From Turnera subulata (taxonomy: Eukaryota > Streptophyta > Magnoliopsida > Malpighiales > Passifloraceae): a stretch of DNA of 64,000 bases. Where the stretch lies: contig JAKUCV010004443.1 of assembly GCA_028386065.3 (NCBI GenBank), positions 72,488 through 136,487 on the forward strand, given 5' to 3'. Made by a program: the position numbers and the translations under genes. The notes below the pieces were generated by a model. The model was not told the origin of the DNA. It searched no databases and saw nothing but the letters and a program-made list of their open reading frames with translations. Shown piece by piece: positions 21,821 to 30,818 of the stretch. How positions within the stretch are numbered: position 1 is the first letter of the stretch; the number at the start of each line of letters is the position of its first letter.

Positions 21821-22396
21821 GTTGGTTCCACCAAATTTTTGTTCCCCCTGTTTTTTGGCCTTAGTGAGGGGTACCTGCCAAACATAGTTAGACGAGCCTT
21901 GGGTGCTCAAGTTAGAAAAGATAATACACTAGTTTTAGTACGATAAAACATATGTAACAATTTTAAGGGTAGTAAGATGGCCTCTGCCTCCAAGAATTAT
22001 TTTCTTGGATTTCTATCGTCCCAGAATGAGGAGGTATCTCCTTGTCGTAAGTACACCGGGCTCGAGAAAATGTCTTGTCAATTGGACTTTGGGTGCCTCT
22101 GATGCCCAACTAATTAGACTATGAGTTCCGTGATGAATCAATAATGCAGTTTAGGCCACGATTTTCAACAAAGCAGACACTTGATTATCTGAAAAATTGG
22201 ATGTTAGCAATAAATGAATTTGCAAGTGTCTAAAAAAGGAGATTCTTGAAAATCGAAGCGGTTTGGAGGGGCCTCCCTCTGAACGTTGTTCATGATACTC
22301 CAAGGATAGGTAGGGGTCACCTCCTGAACACTGCTGGACACTTCAGAAATTTGTAGGGGTCACCTTCTTAGAGAAGAGGCAATGCAATTATGTTTC

Positions 22397-22404
22397 TATA
22401 AATA
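22397..22404 (+). promoter_or_regulatory. TATA box of antisense unit
   Basis: TATAAATA on the plus strand, about 90 bp before the ATG at 22487 and followed by an A-rich leader. It is a textbook plant core promoter position, but activity is inferred only. Confidence 0.5.
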
Positions 22405-22486
22405 GACATACGTTAGAGCTTAATAAACACAGAAAGTTTATAATCCAATTTCAGAAAGAGAGTTAGCAAAAATATCAAAAGCAACA

Positions 22487-22966
22487 ATGCCTTCCCCTTC
22501 CTCTGTCTTTTTTGTTGAGGGTGCAAACGTAGGTAGGAGAAATCGGTTGGCCTTCAGCATTGTAAATGAGCAACAAGGGCCATTGCCAGAGGAACTAGCA
22601 AGAATTCCCCGTCTTGTCTTCGTAGACGAGATTTATTCTTCCCGATTCTTTGTCACCCCTATGGAAGAAGTCATCTTCCTGGAGCATCAACAATCCCTGC
22701 GAGCATCCTACTACGGTACGGCCAATTCCACAATGTTCTTTATCTCTGACAGGTTTCAGGAGCTTCAGTTGGAACCAACCTACCAGACTTTGAACGAGGG
22801 CAGTTATNTATTACCAGATTACAATGACAGCTCAGAGCATTCCTCGAGTAGCTGGAGTAGCGCCCACTTGGCCAAAGGTTCGCCTTTTGGTGTGGAACTG
22901 CAGGGGTATCACAACACGTTCCCAAGATTTTGTCCGAATCCTGCGAGACCTGAAGAACCAATATAA
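22487..22966 (+). CDS. Antisense ORF inside LTR element, unknown
   Basis: A 159-residue plus-strand ORF opposite to the host element's own genes, with an ambiguous base at 22808. The first 105 residues (VGRRNRLAFSIVNEQQ, LPEELARIPRLVFVDE, VIFLEHQQSLRASYY) read like folded protein sequence, but I do not recognise the family. The last third is serine-rich and overlaps, in another frame, a LINE endonuclease fragment. A TATA box lies at 22397 and a poly(A)-type signal AATAAA at 23311, so the segment 22397-23340 looks like a compact gene. A frameshift near the N, or splicing, could join it to the LINE-derived frame. Confidence 0.45.
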   Translation: MPSPSSVFFVEGANVGRRNRLAFSIVNEQQGPLPEELARIPRLVFVDEIYSSRFFVTPMEEVIFLEHQQSLRASYYGTANSTMFFISDRFQELQLEPTYQTLNEGSYXLPDYNDSSEHSSSSWSSAHLAKGSPFGVELQGYHNTFPRFCPNPARPEEPI

Positions 22967-23174
22967 ACCTAATATGGTTCTGCTTACCGAGACTCAATGG
23001 CAGCAAATCGGAAACCACGGAGTTATCCCTCTTCGCTTTCCACCAACACATCGGTTCGAGCTTCCTGGCCAGAACAACTCGGGTGGAATGTGGTTTGCTT
23101 GGAGTCATAGCATTAGGGTTAACATAGTCAATACTCCTAATGGCTTTACTGTAACTGCTGAACCAAATCGTTAG
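22824..23174 (+). pseudogene. LINE endonuclease (EEP) N-terminal fragment
   Basis: This frame encodes LLVWNCRGI, then FVRILRDLKNQYKPNMVLLTETQ, and NNSGGMWFAW. This is the opening of the endonuclease/exonuclease/phosphatase domain at the start of plant LINE ORF2, with the catalytic Asn and Glu present. Only about 110 residues remain, ending with a stop at 23174. It may be the tail of the antisense unit rather than a separate gene. Confidence 0.7.
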
Positions 23175-23310
23175 AAGCAGATAATAACTGTAATGAATAT
23201 GGATGATGTAATTCTGCGTTTCTTGTTTGTAAGTGTGATTGTAAAATATATGATGTAATCGAATGTGTTTGTGTTTTAAGATTCAGCAGCTGTACTCAAT
23301 CTTTATAATC

Positions 23311-23316
23311 AATAAA
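23311..23316 (+). terminator. Poly(A) signal of antisense unit
   Basis: AATAAA after a T/G-rich region, about 135 bp beyond the end of the LINE-derived frame. It is consistent with a plant near-upstream polyadenylation element. Confidence 0.4.
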
Positions 23317-23533
23317 AGTATTTATGTGACATAAAGTTCTTCTTGTGTGAGTGTTCATCAACAAGCTAGTGTTTCTCAATTTGATCAATTGTGCACTAAC
23401 TACATGCTTTACTTAAATTAAAAGAAATCTGAATATTCTTCCTGAAACATTTTGTCATGAATATGGTACCTAAAGTTCTTAACTTAAGTGAGAAAGTTAA
23501 CTTATTTCTAAGCTGTGTATGCAACAAGGGCAG

Positions 23534-23845
23534 AACATCGATGTTCAAGAATGCAACATCGATGTTGTTGACCACTGGATAGAAATTTTGAACATCTTGG
23601 AATGAATAACATCGATGTGTAGAACATGAACATCGATGTTTAATGACTACTGGAAAAATAAAGTTCTTACCGAACATCGATGTTTGATACAAAACATCGA
23701 TGTGTATGCTTGATTTATGGCTTGGCAGTTCTCAAGAGAACATCGATGTTAATCACAAAACGTCGATGTTTTACAGCTACTGGTTGGAAAATCAGGTGAG
23801 CTGAAAATCACAGAACATCGATGTTGCTTGTTAAACATCGATGTT
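23534..23845. repeat. Palindrome-pair array (internal, right)
   Basis: Five pairs of the AACATCGATGTT palindrome, some with one changed base, between gag and the antisense unit. Spacing within pairs is 20-21 bp. Together with 21294-21820 it brackets the antisense unit. Confidence 0.88.
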
Positions 23846-23956
23846 GTCACCTATTGGTCCGGTTTAGCACTATCACTTAGTCTTGAATTTTGGATGCTTC
23901 TTTGGTCATTTGCTTGGAGCATCCGCAATCAAGGTACCAAAGTACACTTGATGCCT

Positions 23957-25159
23957 TCAAGCATACCTGCAAAACAAATCAAAAGGATTTTGGTACCCAA
24001 ATCTTTTTGGGTCCTTGGTGGTTAGAGACATGGCGATGATGATCCTCATCTTGTGCCCAATGTGCCTAGTAAAACATATCGGGGCAATGTGTCCTATCCT
24101 ATTACAATAGTGACAAATAACATTAGGATTATGCATTCTCCTAGGTTGATAGTAGTTGTTGTTTTGTCTATGTTTGTAATCTCTACTTAACTTGTCTTGC
24201 CTAGGTAAAATCTTGTTTTCCCTAAATTGAGTCACATGTTTCCTAGGTTTAGTAAAATGAGAACTTTCATTTTTAGCGACACCATGTTTATGTGTCTTAG
24301 CATTAAGCACAGCAGGTTTGACATCATTTGACACATTAGATGCACCCAATCCTTCTTTTTGTGTTGGACTTCTTTGTTGTCCTAGGAGAAGATTAAGACT
24401 ATCTCTGCCATTAGTAAATTTCTCTATTGTTTTCTTCAGATCATCAACTTGATTCTTAAGAGATTCATTCTCTTTTCCCAATTCAACACAAGCACATACA
24501 TTAGAGGATATCTTCTCATTAAGTTCATTGCAAGACATACTAAGAGCATGCTTTTCCTTTTCAAGCTTATCATTTTCACTTGATAACTTATCCTTATCAT
24601 GTGATAATAATTCTACATTATTTTCTAAGGTCTTGTTTTGTTTCTTTAAGTTCTTATTAACATTTGAAACAGAAATGAATTTACTGTACAATTCACTAAA
24701 TGCATTTTGCAGCTCTTCAAATGTATAATCATCACTCGAATAGGAAGTACTTACCTCTTCCGGGGATTCTTCCTTTGCCATGAAACAACGGTTGACAGTC
24801 TCAACTTGCTTGCTGTCGGTTTCCTCATAGATGATTCCCAGCATTTCCCACATCTCCTTGGCTGTTGCGCAGCGCGAGATTATTTGATAGTCATTCGGAT
24901 TGACCGCACATTGGAGCATGTGTATTGCCTTGGAGTGGTTTTCGATTCTCTGGATGTCATCTTCGTTGTACCCCGCTTCCGTCCTTGTTGGAACTTGAAC
25001 ACCATTCTTTATCACCAGCCAAGCTGCAAAATTATTGGCTTGGATGAAAACTTTCATCCTTTCCTTCCAATATGTATAATCTGTTCCGTCGAAGAATGGT
25101 GCCTGGGTGATGGATTGCCCTTCAGTGATTCCTGCATACAAATAACTTGAACAAGCCAT
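23957..25159 (-). CDS. Copia (SIRE-like) Gag protein
   Basis: Structural Gag of the LTR element, 400 residues. The N-terminus carries the conserved FFDGTDYTYWKERMKVFIQA motif, and then IISRCATAKEMWEMLGIIYE typical of the UBN2/gag region. Residues of about 150-250 are a heptad-rich coiled coil (SSENDKLEKEKHALS). A basic segment precedes a CCHC zinc knuckle, CHYCNRIGHIAPIC (near residue 350). The frame is open from start to stop. A second zinc knuckle and a protease are not seen, and the tail after the knuckle ends quickly. The primer-binding site and LTR lie directly upstream. Confidence 0.88.
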   Translation of the reverse strand: MACSSYLYAGITEGQSITQAPFFDGTDYTYWKERMKVFIQANNFAAWLVIKNGVQVPTRTEAGYNEDDIQRIENHSKAIHMLQCAVNPNDYQIISRCATAKEMWEMLGIIYEETDSKQVETVNRCFMAKEESPEEVSTSYSSDDYTFEELQNAFSELYSKFISVSNVNKNLKKQNKTLENNVELLSHDKDKLSSENDKLEKEKHALSMSCNELNEKISSNVCACVELGKENESLKNQVDDLKKTIEKFTNGRDSLNLLLGQQRSPTQKEGLGASNVSNDVKPAVLNAKTHKHGVAKNESSHFTKPRKHVTQFRENKILPRQDKLSRDYKHRQNNNYYQPRRMHNPNVICHYCNRIGHIAPICFTRHIGHKMRIIIAMSLTTKDPKRFGYQNPFDLFCRYA

Positions 25160-25200
25160 GGAAATTTATCTCTCAAACGGTTAAGTCTTTCAGAGAGTTA

Positions 25201-25213
25201 GGCTCCGCTACCA
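25201..25213 (-). other. Primer binding site
   Basis: Minus strand TGGTAGCGGAGCC, two bases inside the 5' LTR, the place where a tRNA 3' end primes minus-strand synthesis. Confidence 0.75.
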
Positions 25214-25215
25214 AT

Positions 25216-26810
25216 TGTTAGAACAATAACCCTACGCTAGAGGGGGGGGGGGGTGAATAGCGTTTATCGGATTAAAACAAAAAGAGCAGGAAATAAGTGC
25301 GGAATTAAAAGATTGAAGGACACAAGCAATTTATCCTGGTTCACACACACTCTACTAGTATGGCTAATCCAGCCCTTCAAGTCTCACTTGAAGATTTCAC
25401 TATCTAGTGTTAAGCTTACGGGTGCTTAACAAACCGTTACAACCTAGGAATTCTAGTCACAAAAATCCTAAACCTGAGAGTTCAAGTTATATGAACCTCA
25501 GCACTCTTGCTTGAAGATACCTCACTTCAAGACTTCTCACACAAGAAGATATACCCTCTCCCTATGAATCTCAACAAGGTAACTAACCTCCCTTAAGGTG
25601 TATGAATATACAATTCAATCACTCAAACAAGGAACTCTCTCAAAGAGCAGATATGAGTATACAAAATTAAGCTCTAAAAGGCAACTCTCAAATCCTCAAT
25701 AGGATATTGGCTCAATAATAATTTTGATGAATGTATGGAATGAATGCTTGAATGTTGAGAGTTGATTGGTTGTTAATCAGAGCTGAAAATGCTCAATTTG
25801 TAGCTCTGAAATGTCATGGAGCCGTTTGAAATCCACCTAAGAAAAAGCTTTAAACAAAACATAGTGGGTGCTAAAAGTTGTCAGCAATAACGGCCATAAC
25901 ATCGATGTTTGAAGTCTCAACATCGATGTTTTGTCCAGTAAATTTGAATTATTGGACTAACGGTAACTAAAACATTGATGTTCTCAAACCCAACATCGAT
26001 GTTATTTTGATTCTGTGTAAAAACCTTTAAAGCTTCATATGAAGAACATCGATGTTTTGAAAACCAACATCGATGTTATTTTACTTCTGTGAAAAATGAT
26101 TGAAGCTGAGCATTTGAAGAACATCGATTTTATGGAATAGAACATCGATGTTTTGCTTATGTAAAAGTGTTTTCAAATGCAACGGTCATGAGAACATCGA
26201 TGTTTAGGATTCCAACATCGATGTTATTTGCCTACTGCCAATTTCTGGAAAATTCTTTGAAGGCAGGAACATCGATGTTTAGGATTCCAACATCGATGTT
26301 ATTTTGGCTCGGCAAAAACAAATTTAAACTGACCAATATGGAACATCGATGTTACAAATGGGAACATCGATGTTATGACTAATTTTAAAAGCAACGGTCA
26401 CTAGAACATCGATGTTGAGGGTGCCAACATCGATGTTATTTTCCTACTGCCTGTTTTGGAAATTTGTTGGAAGGCAGAACATCGATGTTTTAAAACATAA
26501 CATCGATGTTATTGACATAGAAAAACAGTTTGATGTTTGAAATATATTTATGTGATGCATGAGCAAATTTTATCTTATTTTGAGCCAATGTCCTAGAAGA
26601 GTTGAGTGTTATACCTTGTACAATTTATGAATCTAACTCTTCTTTCTTGGCTCTTCAATTTTTGTACTCATTCACTTTCATCCTTTCCTCTTGAGTGGTT
26701 TCTTTGACTTGAGGATTGATTTGCCTTCATTTCAATTCATTTCTTTTTACTTCCTGAATAGTTTGTCAATATCAAAACCTATAAGAAGCAAGAAGGCATT
26801 AGTTTCAACA
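25216..26810 (-). repeat. 5' LTR of the 8.8-kb element
   Basis: A 1595-bp LTR, nearly identical to 18034-19626. It carries the palindrome array at 25898-26510, again in nine pairs. A few palindromes are intact here that are mutated in the other LTR, and the reverse. Confidence 0.92.
25898..26510. repeat. Palindrome-pair array (LTR copy 2)
   Basis: Same nine-pair layout as in the other LTR, with 21-bp spacing inside pairs. Intact forms dominate; isolated changes (ATTTT near 26129, AACATTG near 25973) are single-base. Confidence 0.95.
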
Positions 26811-26815
26811 GGTTA

Positions 26816-27022
26816 GAATAAGCCATGTTTATCGTGAAGCCAATCGCTGTGCCGATTGGCTTGCACATTTTGCTTTGTGTAGACCATTGGGTGTGTTTCA
26901 CTTTGTCCAGCCCCCAGATGGGTGTTTGTCTCTACTTCAGACTGATGTATTGGGTGTCACTACTCGTAGAACAGTTCCTGTAATGCAATAAATGATCCCC
27001 AATCTTTCAGATAAAAAAAAAA
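26816..27022 (+). pseudogene. LINE 3' end, second part
   Basis: Continuation of the LINE interrupted at 18034. The frame gives HVYREANRCADWLAHFA, the C-terminal signature of the LINE RNase H, followed by a short tail and a poly(A) run at about 27012-27022. Taking out 18034-26810 plus one GGTTA rejoins the domain. Confidence 0.85.
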
Positions 27023-27150
27023 GATATAGATATTTTATTAATTTAATATAAGATTTATTTAATATTTAAGACCAAAATTATTAAATTATCCAAAAATATT
27101 TTTATAAATGTTTTAAAATATTATTACATTATCATTCTACAATTTATAAA

Positions 27151-27332
27151 TTTATTTAGTATATAAGAAAATCTAATGATATGCTATTTGTTTAAAAAAT
27201 ACAATTACTTGTACAAAATAGAAGAAAATACAATTTAAAATTTTATTTAGTATATAAGAAAATCTAATGATATGCTATTTGTTTAAAAAGTACAACTACG
27301 TGTGCAAAATAGAAAAAATTTAAATTAATTTT
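27151..27332. repeat. 91-bp tandem duplication
   Basis: Two adjacent AT-rich units starting at 27151 and 27242 share TTTATTTAGTATATAAG and CTAATGATATGCTATTTG, with a few differences. It is non-coding. Confidence 0.8.
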
Positions 27333-27731
27333 TAGGCTTGTTAGAATTGATAGGTAGCCCACGGGTCAGCCCGAACGCCACACAATTATAAACAGGTTGG
27401 AAACAACACAATACGATTATTGAATGGGTTGAGTTGGGTTGAAGAGTCAAAATACGTTTACCTATTCAACCCGACACAAACTCAACACAACAACACGGAT
27501 TGCATGTCTATTCCAAACATAGTCTAAGATAAGGGTGAAGGGTATGCATTTATTTAAGAGGTCATGTCCTGTTGGCCATAATGGGAGAGGAACCCATCCA
27601 TTATCATAATTGGTTATAATGAAAGAAAAAACAATCTTAGGCTCTAAACCAACGGCAAACCCCAAGCTATAGTTGGAACCCCTCCCCCCAATACATCATG
27701 AAGAATAAACGGAGAAACATTATTAGGAGGA
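27333..27731. other. Unassigned repetitive-looking DNA
   Basis: Contains repeated CAACCCGACAC- and GGGTTGAGTTGGGTTG-like phrases that suggest an old transposon end. No gene was seen. Confidence 0.35.
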
Positions 27732-28085
27732 TCATGAATGACATGCAAGTTGCAAACCTAGATTAAAAGTGCGTGCCAAATTCGTTAAGGCACATCCCAA
27801 TCGTGCTGCAATAACTCTTGGCGTTCGCAAGAAGGGGACCAGCAAGTTCAGCAACGGGACTGGATCACACAACAAAGAAACCAAAGGAAAGGAGTCCAAC
27901 TCCATCTCGATTGCAGGAAGACCACGCCGCCATGCAATGATTAAACCCGCCCCCACCGAAGCCAATTTTGCTTGGATAGCCCAACTATGTAGTAACTTAC
28001 TTTTCAAGTTTGATGTTAGGCAGGCTGGTGGATGGAAAAATGGACGTCCAAGTATGACCAAATAGCCTGATTTGTGTAGTTGCAA
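27732..28085 (-). pseudogene. LINE RNase H fragment
   Basis: Minus-strand frame with AKLASVGAGLIIAWRRGL followed by AIEMELDSFPLVSLL. It matches the middle of a LINE RNase H domain, where a conserved glutamate and aspartate lie (the ELDS aspartate is visible). Both ends are missing and nothing else of the LINE is attached. Confidence 0.6.
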
Positions 28086-28274
28086 ATGTAATAATGAGCG
28101 TACTTTATATAGGAATTTTCAAAGAAAAGAAAGGTACATAAGAAGCTTTTTTCTTCCTTTTTTTTCATTTTCTTCTTTCCTTTTTCTTTTTCTGCTTTGC
28201 AATGGCTGTAATTGCTGGTTTGAATCTGTGATGACATTGTCACGGGCTCACCTTTCATTTTATCACTAAGTGGC

Positions 28275-28702
28275 AGGAACAGGTGGATTTTTTGTCCATG
28301 TACTCCCCACGATTTTGAAATGTCAGCCCTGTACCGATTTTTTATGGATTTTGGTCCTCGGTACTACCCCACAAATATGGTTTTTGGTACTTCCGACCAC
28401 CAGACGACCGCCGACGACACGTGTCACCATGTTATTCGGCCACATCATCATGTGGGACCCACTAACCCGGGTCGGCCTTGGCTTCACCCGAATCAGCAAG
28501 CAAGATGACCCGGGTCGGTGGGTCCACATGATGATGTGGCCGAATAATATGGTGACACGTGTCACCGACGGCCGTCCGGTTGCCGGAAGTACCAAAAACC
28601 ATATTTTTGGAGTAGTACGAGGACCAAAATCCATAAAAAATCGGTACATGGCTGACATTTCAAAATCGAGGGGAGTACAGGAACCAAAAATCCACTTGTT
28701 CC
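28275..28702. mobile_element. Foldback element with about 190-bp arms
   Basis: A 428-bp palindrome-like element. The left arm holds TTTTTTATGGATTTTGGTCC, CACGTGTCACCATG and CCACATCATCATGTGG; the right arm holds their inverted copies in order. The flanks CTAAGTGGC (28266-28274) and CAAAGTGGC (28703-28711) match at 8 of 9 positions, suggesting a 9-bp target duplication of the Mutator type. ORFs inside it are by-products of the inverted repeat. Confidence 0.8.
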
Positions 28703-28711
28703 CAAAGTGGC

Positions 28712-30593
28712 AATTTGGAAAGAAAACAGTAAATTAATTATGTACCGTGAAAAAAGTTGATATTTCTGTCTAAAAACATATTAGGGGCAGATCCAAGGAG
28801 AAGCAGGGTGAGGCTCCCCCTAAAATTCTACACATTTACTACATAGTGTACTAGATTAACATGAAGTGTGTGCTGGCTTAGTGGTAGAGCTTTTAAAGAA
28901 TTTTGGCGTTTTCGTTGGGGCAGCCACTGTTTATATTAATTAATAAACATATTCCCTCCTCAATATAAAATTTTTAATATTTTTGCACAACCCCTAAGAA
29001 AAGCATTAAATAGGTTAAATTTTAGTATTACAACTAGGCAACTACACGTGTTACACACGTGTTTGTGTGCTGATTGATTTATACCGTGTTGCACACGGAT
29101 ATTTAGTTAATCTTATCGAAGGAGACAAAAGCAATTGAAGAGGTATTTCTTGCTCTAAAATACGAATACTAAAATAGGAATAGAACAACTATATTGAGAA
29201 GATTTGAAAGCGTACCTTGAATCCCCTCGAAGGTTATCTTGTTTGCCTTGGGTTTTATTTCTTGATTGTGAATGAAGTACAAATTTTTGATTTTGCCCTG
29301 AAAATTCAGAAGTTTAACTATGCATAAATAACCAATTCTCTAAAACATGAAGCATGATTTTGTTTAATTGTGAAAAAAAAGATTACCTTAATCGCCATAG
29401 TGTGTGGTTTTCCTCATTTTATGGCACAAAAATAGATTGTAACATTAAATATATATAACCTTTGATTTTCAAGAAACATTTCATAATTTGATGTATGGAT
29501 GCATGTGACTCTAATTTTCTGCATTTAATTTTTTTAAAACTCAATTATGCCTTCTCATTGCCCTTACGTTTCCTTCTGCAATTTACACACAAGCAATTGA
29601 TTTAGAATTAAATATAGAATATTAAAATTTTTTAATAAATTTATTAAATAATATATTAATTATTTTTTTGACAAAATTAGTTGTCACATGTCAATTTTTA
29701 GAAAGTCACTTGTCAACACCAGAGATCTTGATCTCTAATTTAATATATTTATATAGATTACTAACTTACCTTAATTTTTACATATACTATGGAATACAAC
29801 TTATTTTGATTAATTAAATAAAAATAAACATAATAAAAATTAATTAATATTTTTCATAATTCTAAAATATTCTTATATTCTAAAACAAAATACAAAACTT
29901 ATAGATATTATATTGAGGAACACAGAATACACAACAATGCAACTAAAGTTGGGTCTGCCTAGGAGGTATAAAGATGGATCTGCCTAGGAGGTGTCCCAGA
30001 TAAGACCGTGGCCATAAGTCCAGCTAAAGCATAGAGACATTGCATTAATTAGCTGTAAACTTGGCCTTTGATAGGATTCCAACTCAATGATAGTGGCTGC
30101 AAGTTAGTGGTGTTTGAAGCCTTGATAATGTAGCTGGTTGCGACCATTGAAGGATTAGGCCATCCATTCAATGGTCTGCCATTTAACGTGAATCACGTGA
30201 TCTTTTACGAGCATATAGTTTTTTCGTGGGCTCAAACTGAACGGAACTAACTGATAACTAATTAGTTATTCCGACCAATAATAAAAAAATAATAATAAGA
30301 AAATTTATAGTCCAAAACGGAAAGAAGAAATTCTTAATTGATGCAACCTATTTCCTTGACATATACAGCTAATAAAAAAAACGTTACCAATATGGTTTCA
30401 TCTCTCCCTTTTAGGAATTTATATTATTTTTTTATTAATTGGAATGTATCAAATCATGAGCATTGCCACTTGAAAACATTATAATTTGAACACCTGAAAA
30501 TTTCTCCGTCATGAACTCTAGGTTACCACTAAACTTTCACTACTTTCCATTAATTAAGATTGGAAATATTTAACTGAAAATAAAATGAATTTC
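28712..30593. other. Intergenic DNA upstream of CFA copy 2
   Basis: AT-rich, with no gene recognised. A CACGTGTTACACACGTG inverted repeat near 29045 contains G-box cores, but nothing links it to a gene. Confidence 0.5.
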
Positions 30594-30620
30594 TGGGGCT
30601 ATATATATATATTGCATGCC
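30594..30620 (+). promoter_or_regulatory. TATA/RY promoter block of CFA copy 2
   Basis: GGGGCTATATATATAT followed by ATTGCATGC, about 200 bp before the ATG. The same block precedes copy 3 (59871-59897). The TATATA run fits a core promoter and GCATGC an RY-type element. Conservation between paralogues is the main support. Confidence 0.5.
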
Positions 30621-30818
30621 GGGTGAGCTTCTTAACCTACAAAAAGAAAAATAAGTCATTAGATGGATGAGATAGGTTGTCCCAAACTGCAACTCACAAA
30701 CGAGATTTAGCTACGATCTGATCGGTAGTTAAGTTCCTAGATCATAATTTTATTCACTAGATAAAACTGTTCATGCGCTAGCTCTACTCATCTCCATCAG
30801 CAATTCAAAAGATTATTA

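Larger units (their letters stand above)
18034..26810 (-). mobile_element. 8.8-kb non-autonomous LTR retrotransposon
   Basis: A complete insertion on the minus strand with two LTRs of 1593 and 1595 bp, flanked by the 5-bp target duplication GGTTA (18029-18033 and 26811-26815). In element orientation the order is LTR, primer-binding site, gag (25159-23957), palindrome array, an antisense gene-like unit, a second palindrome array, a plant-transposon-protein ORF (21093-19882), polypurine tract, LTR. No protease, integrase, reverse transcriptase or RNase H was found, so it must rely on a partner. The gag type points to the SIRE branch of Copia. The LTRs are very similar, which suggests recent insertion. 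It interrupts the RNase H domain of a LINE. Confidence 0.92.

Noticed and set aside
28270..28737. 155-residue ORF and its mirror on the other strand
   Set aside because: Both are translations of the two arms of the foldback element, hence near-identical peptides from each strand.
28870..28900. Pol III A-box-like TGGCTTAGTGG, possible SINE
   Set aside because: No B box or poly(A)/T tail at a suitable distance and no flanking duplication.
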